Position numbers and translations under genes: made by a program
Shown: piece by piece, positions 11,576 to 22,771 of the stretch
Layout: each line of letters starts with the position of its first letter
Position numbering within the stretch: the stretch's first letter is position 1
Assembly (NCBI GenBank): GCA_959347315.1
Contig: OY365809.1
Span: 1,883,439 to 1,947,438, forward strand
Source of the DNA: Bimastos eiseni
Taxonomy: Eukaryota > Annelida > Clitellata > Crassiclitellata > Lumbricidae
DNA length: 64,000 nucleotides
Direction: 5' to 3'
The notes under the pieces: model-generated
Databases searched by the model: none
Seen by the model: the letters and a program-made list of their open reading frames with translations, nothing else
Told to the model about the DNA's origin: nothing

Positions 11576-11797
11576 TGTTTCGTTGCTACTTGTCAAGCAG
11601 AGGTCGGAACCCTTTCGACGCTGCTTAAATTGGGTCGGCAGGTGTCACCAGTCATCCTCCTCTTACGGCAGAACAGAACGATCCTCTCGAAACAATGACT
11701 CGCCAGATGGCAGACAGGCAACCCGTACAGGTCAACAATCTGTACACAACGAACGAACCAACCGTATCGGGTTCGATAAGACGCGGATAACTTAAAA

Positions 11798-11875
11798 CCG
11801 TATTCGTAATCTCCAAACTTCTAGAGCGCCACTTGAATGCCTAGCGCATGGCACCAGTTAATTCGCGATTGCTGC
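11798..11875 (-). repeat. Family F repeat
   Basis: Reverse copy with CTCCAAACTTCTAGAGCGCC, ACTTGAATGCC and GGCACCAGTTAATTCGCGA, preceded by CGTAATCTC as if from a TTACGA-type tail. Confidence 0.55.
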
Positions 11876-11989
11876 ATCAAATTAGAGAGGTTGTCCAAAG
11901 GATAGTCCGTGGCAGGACAGCGTTCGGTTTCCAGGAGGTCATCCACTGCTTTGGAAGTTATTTATACATCGTAATTATTATGAGGACTC

Positions 11990-12050
11990 CTCCACTGCTT
12001 GCAGACGAGCAGTGCCAGTCCCAAGCCTGGATAAAGGAAGAGAGCGACGA
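11990..12050 (-). repeat. Family A repeat, 3' half
   Basis: CCACTGCTTGCAGACGAGC, AGTGCCAGTCCCAAGCC and TGGATAAAGGAAG remain. The sequence then diverges; the 103-codon frame across it (11848-12159) is not a gene. Confidence 0.65.
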
Positions 12051-12289
12051 AGGGGTGGGGGTAGACGGGCCAGTGCCCCCACCAACTGAGTTTGTGGCCC
12101 CTCGGAGACTTTTAATTTCTTTCACCACTTTCAGTTTTTACGAAGCGCCATTCTGCTGACCCCTTGTCAGGTTCCCGACACCTCCTTGCTCTCCACCCCT
12201 CTGCTGGAAAAGTCCAAATCCTCCACTGATACGAGTTGAAGGCAAATTGGGTATATGTAGGATTTGGTGACCCGTGACTGAACAAGCCT

Positions 12290-12370
12290 GTTCGTAATCA
12301 TAATCGTAAAATACAAACTTCTGAAGCGCAGATCGGCAGCATGTCACGGGGCATGTCTCGAGCGCTGAGC
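12290..12370 (-). repeat. Family F repeat with TTACGA-type tail
   Basis: CGTAATCATAATCGTAAA is followed by CAAACTTCTGAAGCGC in reverse orientation, the same order as the copy at 19003. Confidence 0.5.
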
Positions 12371-12440
12371 AGTGATTGAGGAAATGCTCTTGATTATCTT
12401 GAACGAGAGAAGGAATGGTTGGAATAACGAGAATTATATT

Positions 12441-12545
12441 AGTTTAAGTTAAACGACACAGTGTGATTTAAAAAAAGCCATTAGCGTCGCCCTCTTCTTT
12501 TGCCCAGGCTTAGGACTGGTACTATCAGGGTGCAGTCAACGGATG
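12441..12545 (+). repeat. Family A repeat, first of a tandem pair
   Basis: GTTAAACGACACAGTGTGAT...CATTAGCGTCGCCCTCTTC...TTAGGACTGGTACTATCAGG. The second copy follows after about 10 bp. Confidence 0.72.
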
Positions 12546-12555
12546 AGTTGGTGGT

Positions 12556-12657
12556 AGCCGCCGTTTAACGACACTGTCTAATATGATAACAAAGATAATT
12601 AGCGTTGCCCTCCTCCTTTATCCAGGCTTGGGACTGGCACTGGTACGAACAGTGGCG
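12556..12657 (+). repeat. Family A repeat, second of a tandem pair
   Basis: CCGCCGTTTAACGACACTGT...AGCGTTGCCCTCCTCCTTTA...TTGGGACTGGCACTGGTAC, directly after the first copy and in the same orientation. Confidence 0.75.
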
Positions 12658-12743
12658 AAGTTTGGAGGAGCGAGTCATTATAAGCGAGTCTATAGTCATT
12701 CTAAAGTCGTTTCATTCGCTGTATCGCTATCTTTTACGAGTGT

Positions 12744-12870
12744 GTCACGGTGGCCGATTGGTTAGAGTGGTCGGTCTGTAAAACGTAGAGTGCGAGTTCG
12801 ATCCTCGTCTGAGGAGTTACTGTATAGGGACCTTGAGCAAGTCCTTCGCGCACAATTACAACTGCAGTTG
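12744..12870 (+). mobile_element. CORE-SINE-like element (tRNA-derived head plus MIR-like core)
   Basis: A perfect A box TGGCCGATTGG (12751-12761) and a B box with one mismatch, GAGTTCGATCC (12794-12804), lie at tRNA-like spacing. TTACTGTATAGGGACC and TTGAGCAAGTCCTTC follow, matching in place and wording the core of CORE-SINEs such as mammalian MIR (ACCTTGGGCAAGT). Other copies are at 3262 (reverse) and 25670. I see no L2-like 3' tail on this copy. Confidence 0.68.
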
Positions 12871-13465
12871 CGTTGTCGAAGCGTGTTTTCTCTTCTGAGT
12901 AAATTGTAAGAAGGGCGATATCAAATTACAGTTGTATTAAGAATATTACAGCTGTATAGACAGCATATCCAACATCGATATTACGATACACCTACGGCGA
13001 ATCTTATACAACCACATGCGGTTTGTTCGATAGCCCGTCCGTACAGAAGCCGTGCAGATTTCCCGTGCCTTACAAAGACACTCTGGCCAGATGTCTCTTT
13101 CCACCTGCAGATAATCCCTAAGGACGTTGACAAACCAGAAGTTCGACAACGTCTGACACAGCGCACCAGACCACGGTCTATTAATAGACCGGGGTTTACT
13201 AGCGAGGGTTTCTTCTGAGCCCTTCTTGAACTCGCCGTGCCGAACAAAGCTCTGTGTTTACAGGGCAATAAAATTTAATTTTTCTACGCTATTATTTAAT
13301 GCCAACAGAGGGCGGAGTCTGTCGCAGCGCGAACAAAGAACACAAATATTGTGTCGACCCAACAAAGACTGCTGTCTTTCCACGTGTTAGGCGCGCGAGC
13401 GGGATGAACAAAATGTTTCACCCGTGGTATTTAATCCGCGCTGTTACGCGAGCATTGGGCTTGAT
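12871..13465. other. No gene seen; contains an 18-bp palindrome
   Basis: CGGTCTATTAATAGACCG at 13174-13191 is a perfect palindrome. The overlapping minus frames 12946-13149 and 12981-13268 show no known domain. Confidence 0.4.
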
Positions 13466-13546
13466 AATAGGTTGGATAAAACTTGTTGCGAGAACCAGCT
13501 TGGTTCAACCAAGCTGGTTCTCGCGACAAGCTTTATCCAACCTATT
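13466..13546. repeat. Near-perfect 81-bp inverted repeat
   Basis: Arms of 40 bp (13466-13505 and 13507-13546) flank a single central C and pair at 38 of 40 positions. The right arm runs into CAAAACAAAATCGAT, the same string that ends the family F copy at 45.7 kb, so the palindrome may be a folded-back family F end. Confidence 0.85.
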
Positions 13547-13734
13547 CGCGTGCTCTTAGTCAAAACAAAATCGATCGGCATGTAGGGTCAGACAGAGGCA
13601 TAGCTAGGGTATTTTGCGCCCATGGACAAACTACGGAATTGACGCCCCTTTGAGGTCGTCCATAAATGACGTCACGCGCCTAGTCGGAGTAGGTCACACA
13701 TTGTGACGATGTATCGTATCCTATCGTATCTGGT
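13547..13734. other. Family F end and transposon-like scraps
   Basis: CAAAACAAAATCGAT is shared with 45.7 kb. CAGAGGCATAGCTAGGG and GTCCATAAATGACGTCACGC resemble ends of common invertebrate DNA transposons, but no paired terminus is visible. Confidence 0.3.
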
Positions 13735-14474
13735 CATTTATATAGCGCTTCTTACAGTACTAGTTATTCAGAAGCGCTATCAGCGTGACAGCCCCGAGGA
13801 AATAAGAAAGTCTTCAGTTGCAACGAAGGGATGAGGGTGGCAGCCCGATAAGAAGCTTGCTAAGGATAATGGAGGGAGGGGCAGGTCATTCCACATAGAA
13901 GGGTCCAAAATGGCAAAAGCACGGTGTTGAGTTATAGCAGTCTTTGTCCGTGGAACAAGAAGGTCAAATCGATCCGCAGACCGGAGAAGGCGAGAGGAGA
14001 CAGCGGACAGAGGCTGTCGCATGAAGTCGTAGAGATATTTAGGAGTTTTACCCTGTTGAGTTCTAAGGACAAAGAGGAGTACCTTGTGTTGGATGCGAGA
14101 GGGAATTGAAACCCAGTGTATAGGACATCGGTCATGTAGGTAGAAATGTGGGAGTAGCGAGGGAGACGAGCAATGAGTCTGACTGCAGAGTTCATAACAG
14201 ACTGCGGGAAAGATAAGCGTGCCTTGGGAAGGCCAGCAAATAGTGAATTGCAGTAGTCAATGCGACAGCAGATGAAGGCATGGACTATTGTTGTGAATAC
14301 AGGAGAGGATACAGATCTTCTGATGGCTCTCAGACGCCACAGGTGATAGCAGCATGAGCGCGTCAACTGCAAGATGTGCTCTAAGAAGGTTGACTTCTTT
14401 TCTTCTTTCGCTAGGCGGCGGCGTTTGTTAAAAATGAGATGTATAATGTAACGGGTGTCTTGCGTGGCTGCCAA
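13735..14474 (-). mobile_element. L2-clade LINE, 3' end of reverse transcriptase ORF
   Basis: The minus frame 14474-13932 encodes about 180 residues with ATQDTRYIIHLIFNKRRR, LWRLRAIRRSV, IDYCNSLFAGLPKARL and SAVRLIARLPRYSHI, the thumb and post-RT region of L2-type reverse transcriptases. A frameshift moves the end into 14022-13780 (LRSADRFDLLVPRTKTAI, then FAILDPSMWNDLP). A 3' UTR with AGCGCTATATAAAT-type sequence ends near 13735. The copy is truncated and frameshifted, so inactive, but one of the best preserved here. Confidence 0.88.
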
Positions 14475-14639
14475 CGGTTAAATTCGACTCCTGTAATAAC
14501 TTGTCATAATTCGATCATGCTGTGCTTGTAATCGTACTGCGGTTTGTCATTTTGAAATGAAACGAAAAGATAAAAAAAATGTTGTTCAGCGTGTCAACGG
14601 TTAGAAAGTTAAGAGGAAGATTGGCAATAGATATGCCCT

Positions 14640-15250
14640 ACCTGATTCATTCATTCGTTCATTCGTTCATTCGTTCATTCGTTCATTCGTTCATTCGTTC
14701 ATTCGTTCATTCATTCATTCATTCATTCATTCATTTATTCATTTATTCATTCATTCATTCATTCATTCATTCATTCATTCATTCATAATGAGCATTTATA
14801 GCTCCTCTTCAAGAAGCCTACTCAGAAGCGCTTCCAGCCACGGCTAAAGAGAAAGGTCTTGAGGGACTTGTAAAAACCTGACGGTTGGGCCACGAGCAAA
14901 GAGCAGAGTTCAAGCGGAAGATCATTCCACAATGAAAGGCCCACAACCGAGAAACAACGGCGCTGTCTAATAGCCAAGCGAGCACGCGGAACTAGAAGCT
15001 CACCCATCGTCGCAGAACGAAGCAAACGACGCGCTGAAACGTCAGACACTGGGCAGCAGAGATCGCGCAAGTAACATGGAACACAATCAAGAATGCAAAG
15101 CGAAATAAGAGCAGCTATGCGGTATGAAATTCACTTTGACACTGGCAGCCAGTGCAAAATATCGCGCATGTATGCAGAAACAGAGGAGAAATTAGGAAGC
15201 CGCCAAAAAAGCCAAGCTGCCGAGTGCAGAACCCGATTCGATAGGGTATA
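14640..15250 (-). mobile_element. L2-clade LINE 3' end with (GAAT/GAAC)n tail
   Basis: The minus strand encodes SAYMRDILHWLPVSK, a TGA, then ISYRIAALISLCILDCVPCY, RRLLRSATMGELLVPRARL, SVVGLSLWNDLPLE and FYKSLKTFLFSRGW. A 3' UTR follows and passes at 14787-14644 into a tetranucleotide array (plus strand ATTCATTC/ATTCGTTC). L2 elements characteristically end in such GAAT-type repeats. About 14640-14790 is the tail. Confidence 0.88.
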
Positions 15251-16007
15251 TTCGAGTGAATTTCATATCAACCTTCGCCTCTCATACTTAAAAATAATTT
15301 ATTCACACATTGAAAATAACATTTGCATTTTAAGTAAAGCTAAAAATAATAACTCACATTTAAATTGGCACTCGTAATAACATAATTGTCATTTTAGTTT
15401 AATTGAAAATCCCTTGCATATATTAATTAGCAATCAAATCATTCATTTTGCGCTCGATATTGCACTGGCTTGCTTGCTGTACAGTGTAGGCCTACAGTTT
15501 CCTTGCTTCAAATACATGAAACAAATGTCATTTATATTTTAATTTGCGCATGGAATAGCGTTTCCATTATAACTATCCATTAGATTTGAAGTTGACGTTG
15601 ATAGTGGAAAAAATCGAAATCAATGGACAAAAAATCGAAATCACATTAAAATTTAATCTATATGATTCATCAACAGATAAAATGATGTACGAATGACGAT
15701 TGCAGGCACTGCAGGGCCTAGGCCCCTGGACATAAGCCACTCGGACGTGTGTCCTCCTCAATTTGCTAAGACGGTGCGGACAGAACCCCCTATTTGCAGA
15801 TGCTTGATGCGAAATATGTTTTTCATAAATCCAACATAGTACTAATAACAAAACAAATTTATTTTTATCTTCGCCATCATCTACTGAGCAATAGATGTTG
15901 GAAGAAGGTCGATATCAAATTTCAAGAATTTCAAGAATCTACGCCTTCCTCGGACCTTCGTAACCGACGCTGGATATACGTTTAGTTCACAGTTAGTAGT
16001 TGTAGCC
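15251..16007. other. No gene seen
   Basis: AT-rich. The 92-codon minus frame at 15573-15851 matches nothing known to me. Confidence 0.35.
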
Positions 16008-16102
16008 CTCGTTTAGTAGCACTGTGTGAATCCGTGATAGCGAACATACAGCATTGGCATCGCCCTCCTACTTTATCTTTGTTTGGGACTTGCGCTGCCA
16101 TG
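16008..16102 (+). repeat. Family A repeat, diverged
   Basis: CACTGTGTGAATCCGTGAT, GGCATCGCCCTCCTACTTTA and TTTGGGACTTGCGCTGCC keep the family order. Confidence 0.6.
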
Positions 16103-16496
16103 TAATTTAGTAATTGGAGAAACCCAGCGTCTAGCGATTTTATATAAATAAATGAATAAACAACGAGTTCAGTACTTAAGAGAATAATTGAAAACTTTTG
16201 AAGGTGTCCAATATTAGCATTACCACTCAAGCGAATATGCTAATAATAACAATTATAAAATAGTAATAATGATAATAGAAATAGTAACGATAACAATGAA
16301 AAAGTTATAATAATAGCCCAATAGGCCTACAGTAACATTAAAGTAATAATAAATTAGAATAATAACGATTCAGTACCGCTGCATTCAGAAGCTCTTCCGT
16401 GAAGCTATAGGCCTAACATACATTAAACACATTGTTTTATTGCAATAATAGCAATGTGCTGACTAATGAAGTACCTCAGGGCATGAAAAATAAAAT
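16103..16496. other. AT-rich, no gene seen
   Basis: TAATAA-rich sequence with AGCGATTTTATATAAATAAATGAATAAA near 16135, possibly a worn LINE tail. Confidence 0.3.
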
Positions 16497-16797
16497 AACG
16501 ATGATGACAGCGATGACGACGACGACGATGACGACGATGATGATGATGACGATGACGACGACGACAACAACGACGATTGTAATAACGATGATGATGACGA
16601 CGTCGACGAAAATGATGATAATGATATTGATGATAATGCAAGGATAATAATAATTATTGTTATAGTAATGATAACAATAATAATAACAATAAAAGTAAGA
16701 ATATTTTTAATTATATCAATAATGTAAGTAATGATAAGTAAGCGTATAATATTGATTATGGTTATCATTATTACTAGTATCACTATAATTGTTATTG

Positions 16798-16838
<41 letters not shown>

Positions 16839-16850
16839 TTATTAACATAT
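16497..16850. repeat. GAC/GAT trinucleotide array grading into ATT repeats
   Basis: GACGATGACGAC-type triplets run to about 16640, then TAA/ATT triplets with a pure (ATT)n block at about 16800-16838. Poly-His, Ser and Ile frames across it are repeat artefacts. Confidence 0.85.
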
Positions 16851-16985
16851 TCACCTATATAGTAATGCTGATGGTAGACACCTTTAGAAGCTTTCACTTA
16901 GGCTCTATAAGTCACCAACTCGCTACAAAATTTGAAAGTGGCCAACACGCTATCAAATTCTAGTCGCTCTGGCGAATAAATAATA

Positions 16986-17736
16986 ATGATGACGTTATAT
17001 TATTCATTGATTTATCTGTATCTGTCATACTACAACCTTGTCTGGGCTTCCACGTGTCATACTAGATTGACTTGTTTCGATATTTTGCACAAGCGCGTTG
17101 TGCGCATTATAAGTAATGTTCCCTACAGAGCACACACTAAGAGCTTATTCACTAGTCTGGGGATATTGACAGTAGAAAGAATTAATAAACTTTAAGTAGG
17201 AGTATTTATGTACATGGCTCACAGGTTCTTATTACCAAGTGGTTTCAATCGATGGTTTTATAGGAACCCTAGAGATCCATGACCATCAGACGCGTGCCTC
17301 TAATAAGTATCACCAAATTAGAGTACATACTACGATTATGCAGCACAGCATTAGTATATAGGGTCCGTCCGTCTGGAACATGCTACCTACCAACCTAACT
17401 AATATGTCATCATTACATCAGTTTCAAAATAACCTAAAACTTTCTTATTGAACGGTTAGATAAAGTTACTTGTTGTTGCGATATTACTTGTTACGAAACG
17501 ATGATTATGTTCCTTGCTTCTGTATGGTACTCGGAAAAAACCGTATGACTTACTTCTAGGTTAATTTAATGTTGAAATTGGATGACCCCTGTTAGCGGAA
17601 CGGTTCGTTCTTTTGGAGTTTCCTTTGCTCACTGCATAATTAATTAACACCCATTAATTAACACTACTATTTCCGTGTTTCTATGCTATGTCTTGTCAAT
17701 GAACAATAAAAAGAATTGATTGATTGATTGATTGAC

Positions 17737-17828
<92 letters not shown>

Positions 17829-17830
17829 GC
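16986..17830 (+). mobile_element. LINE 3' end with (GATT)n tail
   Basis: The plus frame from 16986 encodes LYYSLIYLYLSYYNLVWAST, ILHKRVVRIISN and SLFTSLGILTVERINKL, a motif order shared by several LINE reverse transcriptases. Beyond stops the reading continues as MAHRFLLPSGF and a decayed WN-LP region. A 3' UTR ends at AATAAAAAGAA, followed by (TTGA)n at about 17717-17827, likely the LINE's own tail, extended. Confidence 0.8.
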
Positions 17831-19002
17831 GAAGAAAGATGGTGAAAACGATGATGTTGAAGGTGATGGTGGTGGGTGTGGTAGTGTGGTGATGATGCTG
17901 GTGATACCAGTTCAAGCCAAGCATCCGTGAAGGCTATTGCCATTAAAGAAATACAGTCTCTTTCTCTCGATCAGTTCTCTGGCTTTCGCTGCTTGTCAAG
18001 CACAATGCTAATACACAATCGATGAATATTTATAACTTTCTAATCGCGTCACGAATGCACTCCTTGCAAATTACTACGTTCTTCAAATTAGCCAAAGTCC
18101 TTTGAAGCTAACGACCTCCAATTGTCCATTTACTTGATTCAAACCTCAAAGACCAAAGATGGCTTCATCCAAGACGCCCTATATACCCCGGGTCTCTTTG
18201 GGACTTGATACCAAACCCCTTGAATGGTCTTTAGACTCCGATGGTCTCAATGTTTTGTATGGAAAGAGACTTTCCTTTGCCTCTGTTGTTCTATAGGCCG
18301 CAGATACCCATATAATGACGTGTCCCAAATCCCTGGAGACGTTACCCCACCTCTGTTGTTTACAGACCTGCCCTTCCTCGAGTCGCAGGAATGAGGCGGC
18401 TAGGGTTATTATGTTAATCGCCCTGAAGGGTCCTTTATGGGGCATTCCTGTTGACAGATGGGGCGCGAATCTTTTCGGTTTCCGGGGAACTGATCGCCCT
18501 CGTCTAAACTACCCTCCCCTTCGCTATCCCAAATAATACTGCCACTCGTTTATTGCCCCACCTCGAATAAGGGCTGCGACAGTTTCGGGTCTGTGTGGAT
18601 ACTTTCACCCTGCACACCACTGCATGGGTGGGGTAACCTCAAAAGTAACTAACCCCACGCTGCCTGCACAAAGGGGATCACTGTCGTAGGTGACGCTGGA
18701 AGAAGCACTAAATCACCCCCACGTTTAACCCAACCCTCTCTGAGACGAATTGGTGGGGGGGTGAGTTCTGGACCAGTTCTCATAAACACCGGGGTTTATT
18801 GCCAAGGGGTATATTACGGATCGGTGCCTCGTTTGGGTGTCATGTTCTGTGTTTCGGCGCTCTCAATGCCACCCACTCAGTTTGGTCCTCTTCTGGCGTT
18901 TGCCCTATTCACGTCTCCTGTGTATTACATATGTAAGCTGTCTTGTAAATACCCTCTTTAATTAGAACTTTCTGGGCATGTGCTTTCTGCTTCGTTGAAT
19001 GC
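17831..19002. other. No gene seen; GC-richer unique sequence
   Basis: 18100-18960 is richer in C and G than its flanks and free of recognised repeats. Open frames of 66-88 codons lack any domain. A regulatory or unrecognised non-coding element is possible. Confidence 0.3.
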
Positions 19003-19335
19003 TCGTGAATAAGCTTGTGCCCTGCGCTCGGCTTCCGAGTGGAGCTTAAAAAAATATTGAACTTGCGTTTACGATTACGACAATAGTTACGCTTATCATT
19101 GCGATTAGCATTACGATTACAATTACTATTACAATAACCATCACCATTACGATTACAGTTACGACTACCCTAACGATTGCCATTACGATCGCCATTACGA
19201 TTACCATTAAAATTGTCATTACGGTTACACTTACGAGTACAATTAGTCACTTACGATTGCCATTACGATTACCATGACGATTACATTTACGATTACAGTC
19301 GTGACTACAATTATCACAATCGCAATTATGCTTAC
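19003..19335 (+). repeat. Family F repeat with (ATTACG)n tail
   Basis: CTCGTGAATAAGCTTGTGCC, CTGCGCTCGGCTTCCGAGTGG and AGCTTAAAAAAATATTG run into a ~280-bp degenerate hexanucleotide array of ATTACG, ATTACA and GTTACG words. Confidence 0.7.
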
Positions 19336-19789
19336 AATGCCTAAGAAGAACCAAATGCCCAGGTTGCCTAGAGCAATCCTTCCCAAAAGTCTCTGAACTA
19401 ACATATATATCAGATTTAAAACTCATTTTCGCCAATTTCAAACAACCTACTTCCACAGTGTCTCCTCTCCATTCGCCAATTCAGACCTAGAGCACACATT
19501 CATATTTTCCCACCCAAAGACAACTCTCCATTTGTTCCCAGATCGTTACAATATTTATTATTTTGTTATTCGATCTTAGCCACTTTTATTGTTCACTCTT
19601 ACTCATGTTAGCATTTCTGCGTTTGTGTCGGATTGTTTTCCTACTAAATGAATGAATATCTATTATATAGTTAAATTCCGACCACAATAGTTCAATAATA
19701 GTTTTGATTAGTCGAACTGATGTTTTACATGTGTCATCATGTGCAAATTAGAGACTTGTCAATATATCACACAAAGTCAGTATAGGCAA
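19336..19789. other. Unclassified interspersed repeat end
   Basis: The part near 19600-19655 (CATGTTAGCATTTCTGC, then TCGGATTGTTTTCCTAC) recurs at 42170-42210 and 45205-45250, which suggests a common 3' end of an unclassified element. No coding motif was found. Confidence 0.4.
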
Positions 19790-20110
19790 TTAATTACTGA
19801 TAGTCAGACATATAGGCACACAGACAAAGAGACAGAGAAACGCAGTCACACAGAGTGACTGCCTCAGAGACAAAATAGTCAAAAGGACAGACAGACAGAC
19901 ATAGTAAGGCAAAGAAAGAAAGTCGGACAGACAGAGGCTGGCACTCAGACAAACATACAGTGATACATTCAAAGTCAAAAGGACAGACATCAGACTAATT
20001 GACTGACAGACAGACAGACAGATGGTCAAAGATGGAGACTGAATCATACAGAGGCACGTAACCAAAGTCAGACAGCCAGACAGCCAGACATACACTGCAT
20101 TCACAGACGG
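19790..20110. repeat. Degenerate CAGA/GACA-rich repeat
   Basis: CAGACA words dominate, with many interruptions. Confidence 0.7.
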
Positions 20111-20399
20111 TTGAAGTGGCATAATTAGACTTTTATTCATCAAAGACTTAATTAACATCGTCCTCAACAGTTGAAAGGAAATTGTATTATTTTAAATCCA
20201 GGCACTGTATTACCGAACAGATGTTTATTAATAATTTCGAGGTTAAACATCAGAATGTTTGCCTTACAGCTTAGTATCAGCAGGGTTTAAACTACTACAT
20301 TTAATTCTCAAATTAGCGGCAAACGTTTAATCCGATTAAATTAGATATTGTAGCATTGTTTTGTTTTTGGATTAGGACATTCGTGGGTAAACCCTAGAC
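20111..20399. other. No feature seen upstream of the nanos promoter
   Basis: AT-rich, non-repetitive. Confidence 0.4.
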
Positions 20400-20745
20400 G
20401 GCAAACTCCTCTGTGAGGCAAACTATAATTTACACCCACTACGCTAGCGCGGGAGTTTTAATCCTTATTATGCTGACGCGAGGCTGCAGCATCAGGCTCC
20501 GCCCACCATTCTCACACCTGCCGTGAGTGGAGTTTGATTGACACGAGGGGCAGGCCTTCGGAAGTTCTTTATTATGAGGGCTCTCTTGTTTGCTTAAATA
20601 GTCAATCGCAGGGATATTTAGATCATTTGCGCCAAAACATTTGCTGGAAGATTTGTGTTGTGATAGCTGAGATTGTGAACGTCAAGAGGTTACGACTAGA
20701 GGAGGGTTTATAGTGCGTGTGGATATTACAGAGAGAAAGAGAGAG
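20400..20745 (+). promoter_or_regulatory. nanos: Putative nanos promoter and 5' leader
   Basis: This stretch is GC-richer than its surroundings and free of recognised repeats. It has a GC box (CCGCCC) near 20500, an E-box CACCTG at 20515-20520, a TATA-like TTAAATA at 20594-20600 and an initiator-like TCATTT at 20623-20628. The A of the initiator lies 31 nt after the first base of the TATA-like motif, the canonical distance. A transcript starting near 20625 would have a leader of about 120 nt with no ATG before 20746. The positions are read directly; promoter function is inference. Confidence 0.45.
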
Positions 20746-20949
20746 ATGGAGTTTCATCATCACCACCAACAGCAACACCAAAACGGAGGCAGCACGGGCA
20801 TGCACTCGCCCGTTTCCACTTCGTCCAGCTCCGGATCAATGAGTGGGTCGGACTCGGACGAGTTCGGATTGAAAATGCTGATCTATGGATTCTATTCTCC
20901 GCATCTGATCCGTGAACTGGAGAGACTGTTCGCCACTTCGCCGCTAGAG
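20746..20949 (+). CDS. nanos: nanos homologue, coding exon 1 (residues 1-68)
   Basis: First coding exon of a Nanos-type germline translational repressor. The ATG at 20746 is the first in-frame ATG after an in-frame TGA at 20668, with a purine at -3 and G at +4. Sixty-eight codons end exactly at a consensus donor (GAG|GTATGT), so the intron is phase 0. The peptide starts MEFHHHHQQQHQ, continues Ser/Gly-rich (residues 21-36), then has an acidic SDSDEF stretch and a hydrophobic/charged segment (about 42-62, IYGFYSPHLIRELERLF) likely to be helical. Low-complexity N-termini are usual in Nanos proteins. Joining to exon 2 is inferred from the splice signals and frame; no transcript evidence is available. 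The 68-residue unit on its own matches no domain I know. Confidence 0.78.
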
Positions 20950-22771
20950 GTATGTAACTTAAGGCTCTAGCTGAGAGTATAATTTACGTCGCAAACTGCA
21001 ATGGTATTGTTTAAGGCAAAATCAGTATATCTTATTTGTAACATTTAGAATTATTAACGAATTTGTAAATTTATGGTTAAGGTGATGTGAGGTGATTTGC
21101 CAACGTACATTCGTACATTTGACGATTTTCCAACACTCTGAAAGCAAAGTAGTACAATCTAAAAATATTGCACAGTGCGCTCGTGGTGCAAGCGCCATTT
21201 TCAACATATTTTCGCCTTTCAAACGATTTTTTTCTTCAAGTGCGCGAAATTTAGTCAAGCTGAAATTCAGTTTGACCAATATCCATTATAAATTAAAAAT
21301 TTTATGTGACAAAATTCATAAGTTGATATGTTAATACTGGTTTTGTTCACATACCCTACGGTTAACTAACAACCACGTGGTTTACACAATGGCCTGATCG
21401 TTCTTGTTTCGCCTGATTTATAATTCGGATCTATATTAGCAGTAATTCATTATTGCTTTGTATTGTAATAAAATTTGTTAATTAACCGAATTTTTTTAGT
21501 TATAGCTTGCCAAATTCTCGCTAATTGAAATGCGAGCAAATGAATTTTACTTGCGATTCTAGTTGTTGTTGTGGAAATTAGAATCCAGGCAGTAATAGAT
21601 ACCTGAATGAATAAGGAGGGGAAGTTGCCTTCAATCTGTTGCTTATTAGAGGCTAAACTACAACTGTATGCTATGTACAGGCAAATATTAGCATGGGAAG
21701 TCATTCTTAGGATTGAGACAATGTCTCTGTGACAATGAGTAGGGCAGATGATAGTTGAATGGTTGAATTGATACTCACCCTCTGCCCTCCCAGGGGTTGA
21801 CCCAGTCTGTCATTTGTGAGGTGGCGTTGGCAAAATGAACAGTGGGACGTGATGGGTGTATTGGATGGCTGCCATACAATTAGATTTGACCTATAATAAC
21901 TTGTGATCATCCGTTCAACAGTATGACTTGTAGTAATACTGAGTTTGAATGAATAAAGAAGATCATTCAGACTGGGAATGGCTGTTGATTCTGTCTCCTG
22001 TTTATTATAAAGGCTAAGTTTATTGCTTTGGTTATCTGCATGGCATGTAATTATTTGATGGGCTGCTGGTTATTCCACTGGCTACTGTTTATTTTTCCCT
22101 GAAATTGAAATACCTCCTTTGGATCTGTTCATTTTCTTAGTTTGGGATGTTGTACACACCTTCTATAAACACCTGTAAACTGTTCTCTTTGCTGGGATCA
22201 GTGTGTAAGATCATTAGAGTAGTAAGTCATCTGTTGCTCTGTAAATGCAATAATCAATGGCCTAAGACTTAAGGACACAAGTGCTTAAACCGTGAATTGT
22301 TCTAGTGTTGCTTTCAATTGGATTTTTCAGTTTGTATTTAAAAAATGAAACTTTTAAATGAAGTTTTTTATCGATTCTATCTGATGCAATGTAAAATTGT
22401 AAATGCAATACTCGTTGCTAAATTTAAAATTTGAAATGGAATTTTATATTGACTTTATGACAGACAGTTATCTGGGACTATGTACAGTGGTGGAAATAAT
22501 TATTGCATCAGCCTACAAAACGCCAAAAATTGGTTTAATACATTTAAAGTCATTTCTTATTAATGTCACTCAAATTATTTTGGAAAGTAGCATAATTCAG
22601 TCATTTTTCTGAATATCTGTTGGTAGATACAAGGAATAAAATAATAAAATTCATCGTTTATATTCGTTACAATCTAAAATTTCACGCCCCTGGCTTTGTT
22701 CACTGTAATACAATATTCAATAACCAATCTGAATTATTCGATATATTATCTTCATCTTTACTTATTTCCAG
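20950..22771 (+). other. nanos: nanos intron (1,822 bp, phase 0)
   Basis: The intron runs from GTATGT to a TTATTTCCAG acceptor and separates two exons in the same reading phase. It is AT-rich and contains no LINE or family A copy that I can see. At 22274-22467 it holds a stretch similar to one just downstream of the gene (23667-23793). No coding potential was found inside it. Confidence 0.75.
22274..22467 (+). repeat. Intronic copy of a repeat shared with the nanos 3' flank
   Basis: Shares CACAAGTGCT, the TAGTGTTGC(T/C)TTC core and a closing TTGAAATG-AATTTTAT block, in the same order and orientation, with 23667-23793. The intronic copy has about 65 extra bases in the middle. Confidence 0.5.

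Noticed and set aside
12946..13268. Overlapping minus-strand frames of 67 and 95 codons
   Set aside because: Overlap each other in different frames without domain content.
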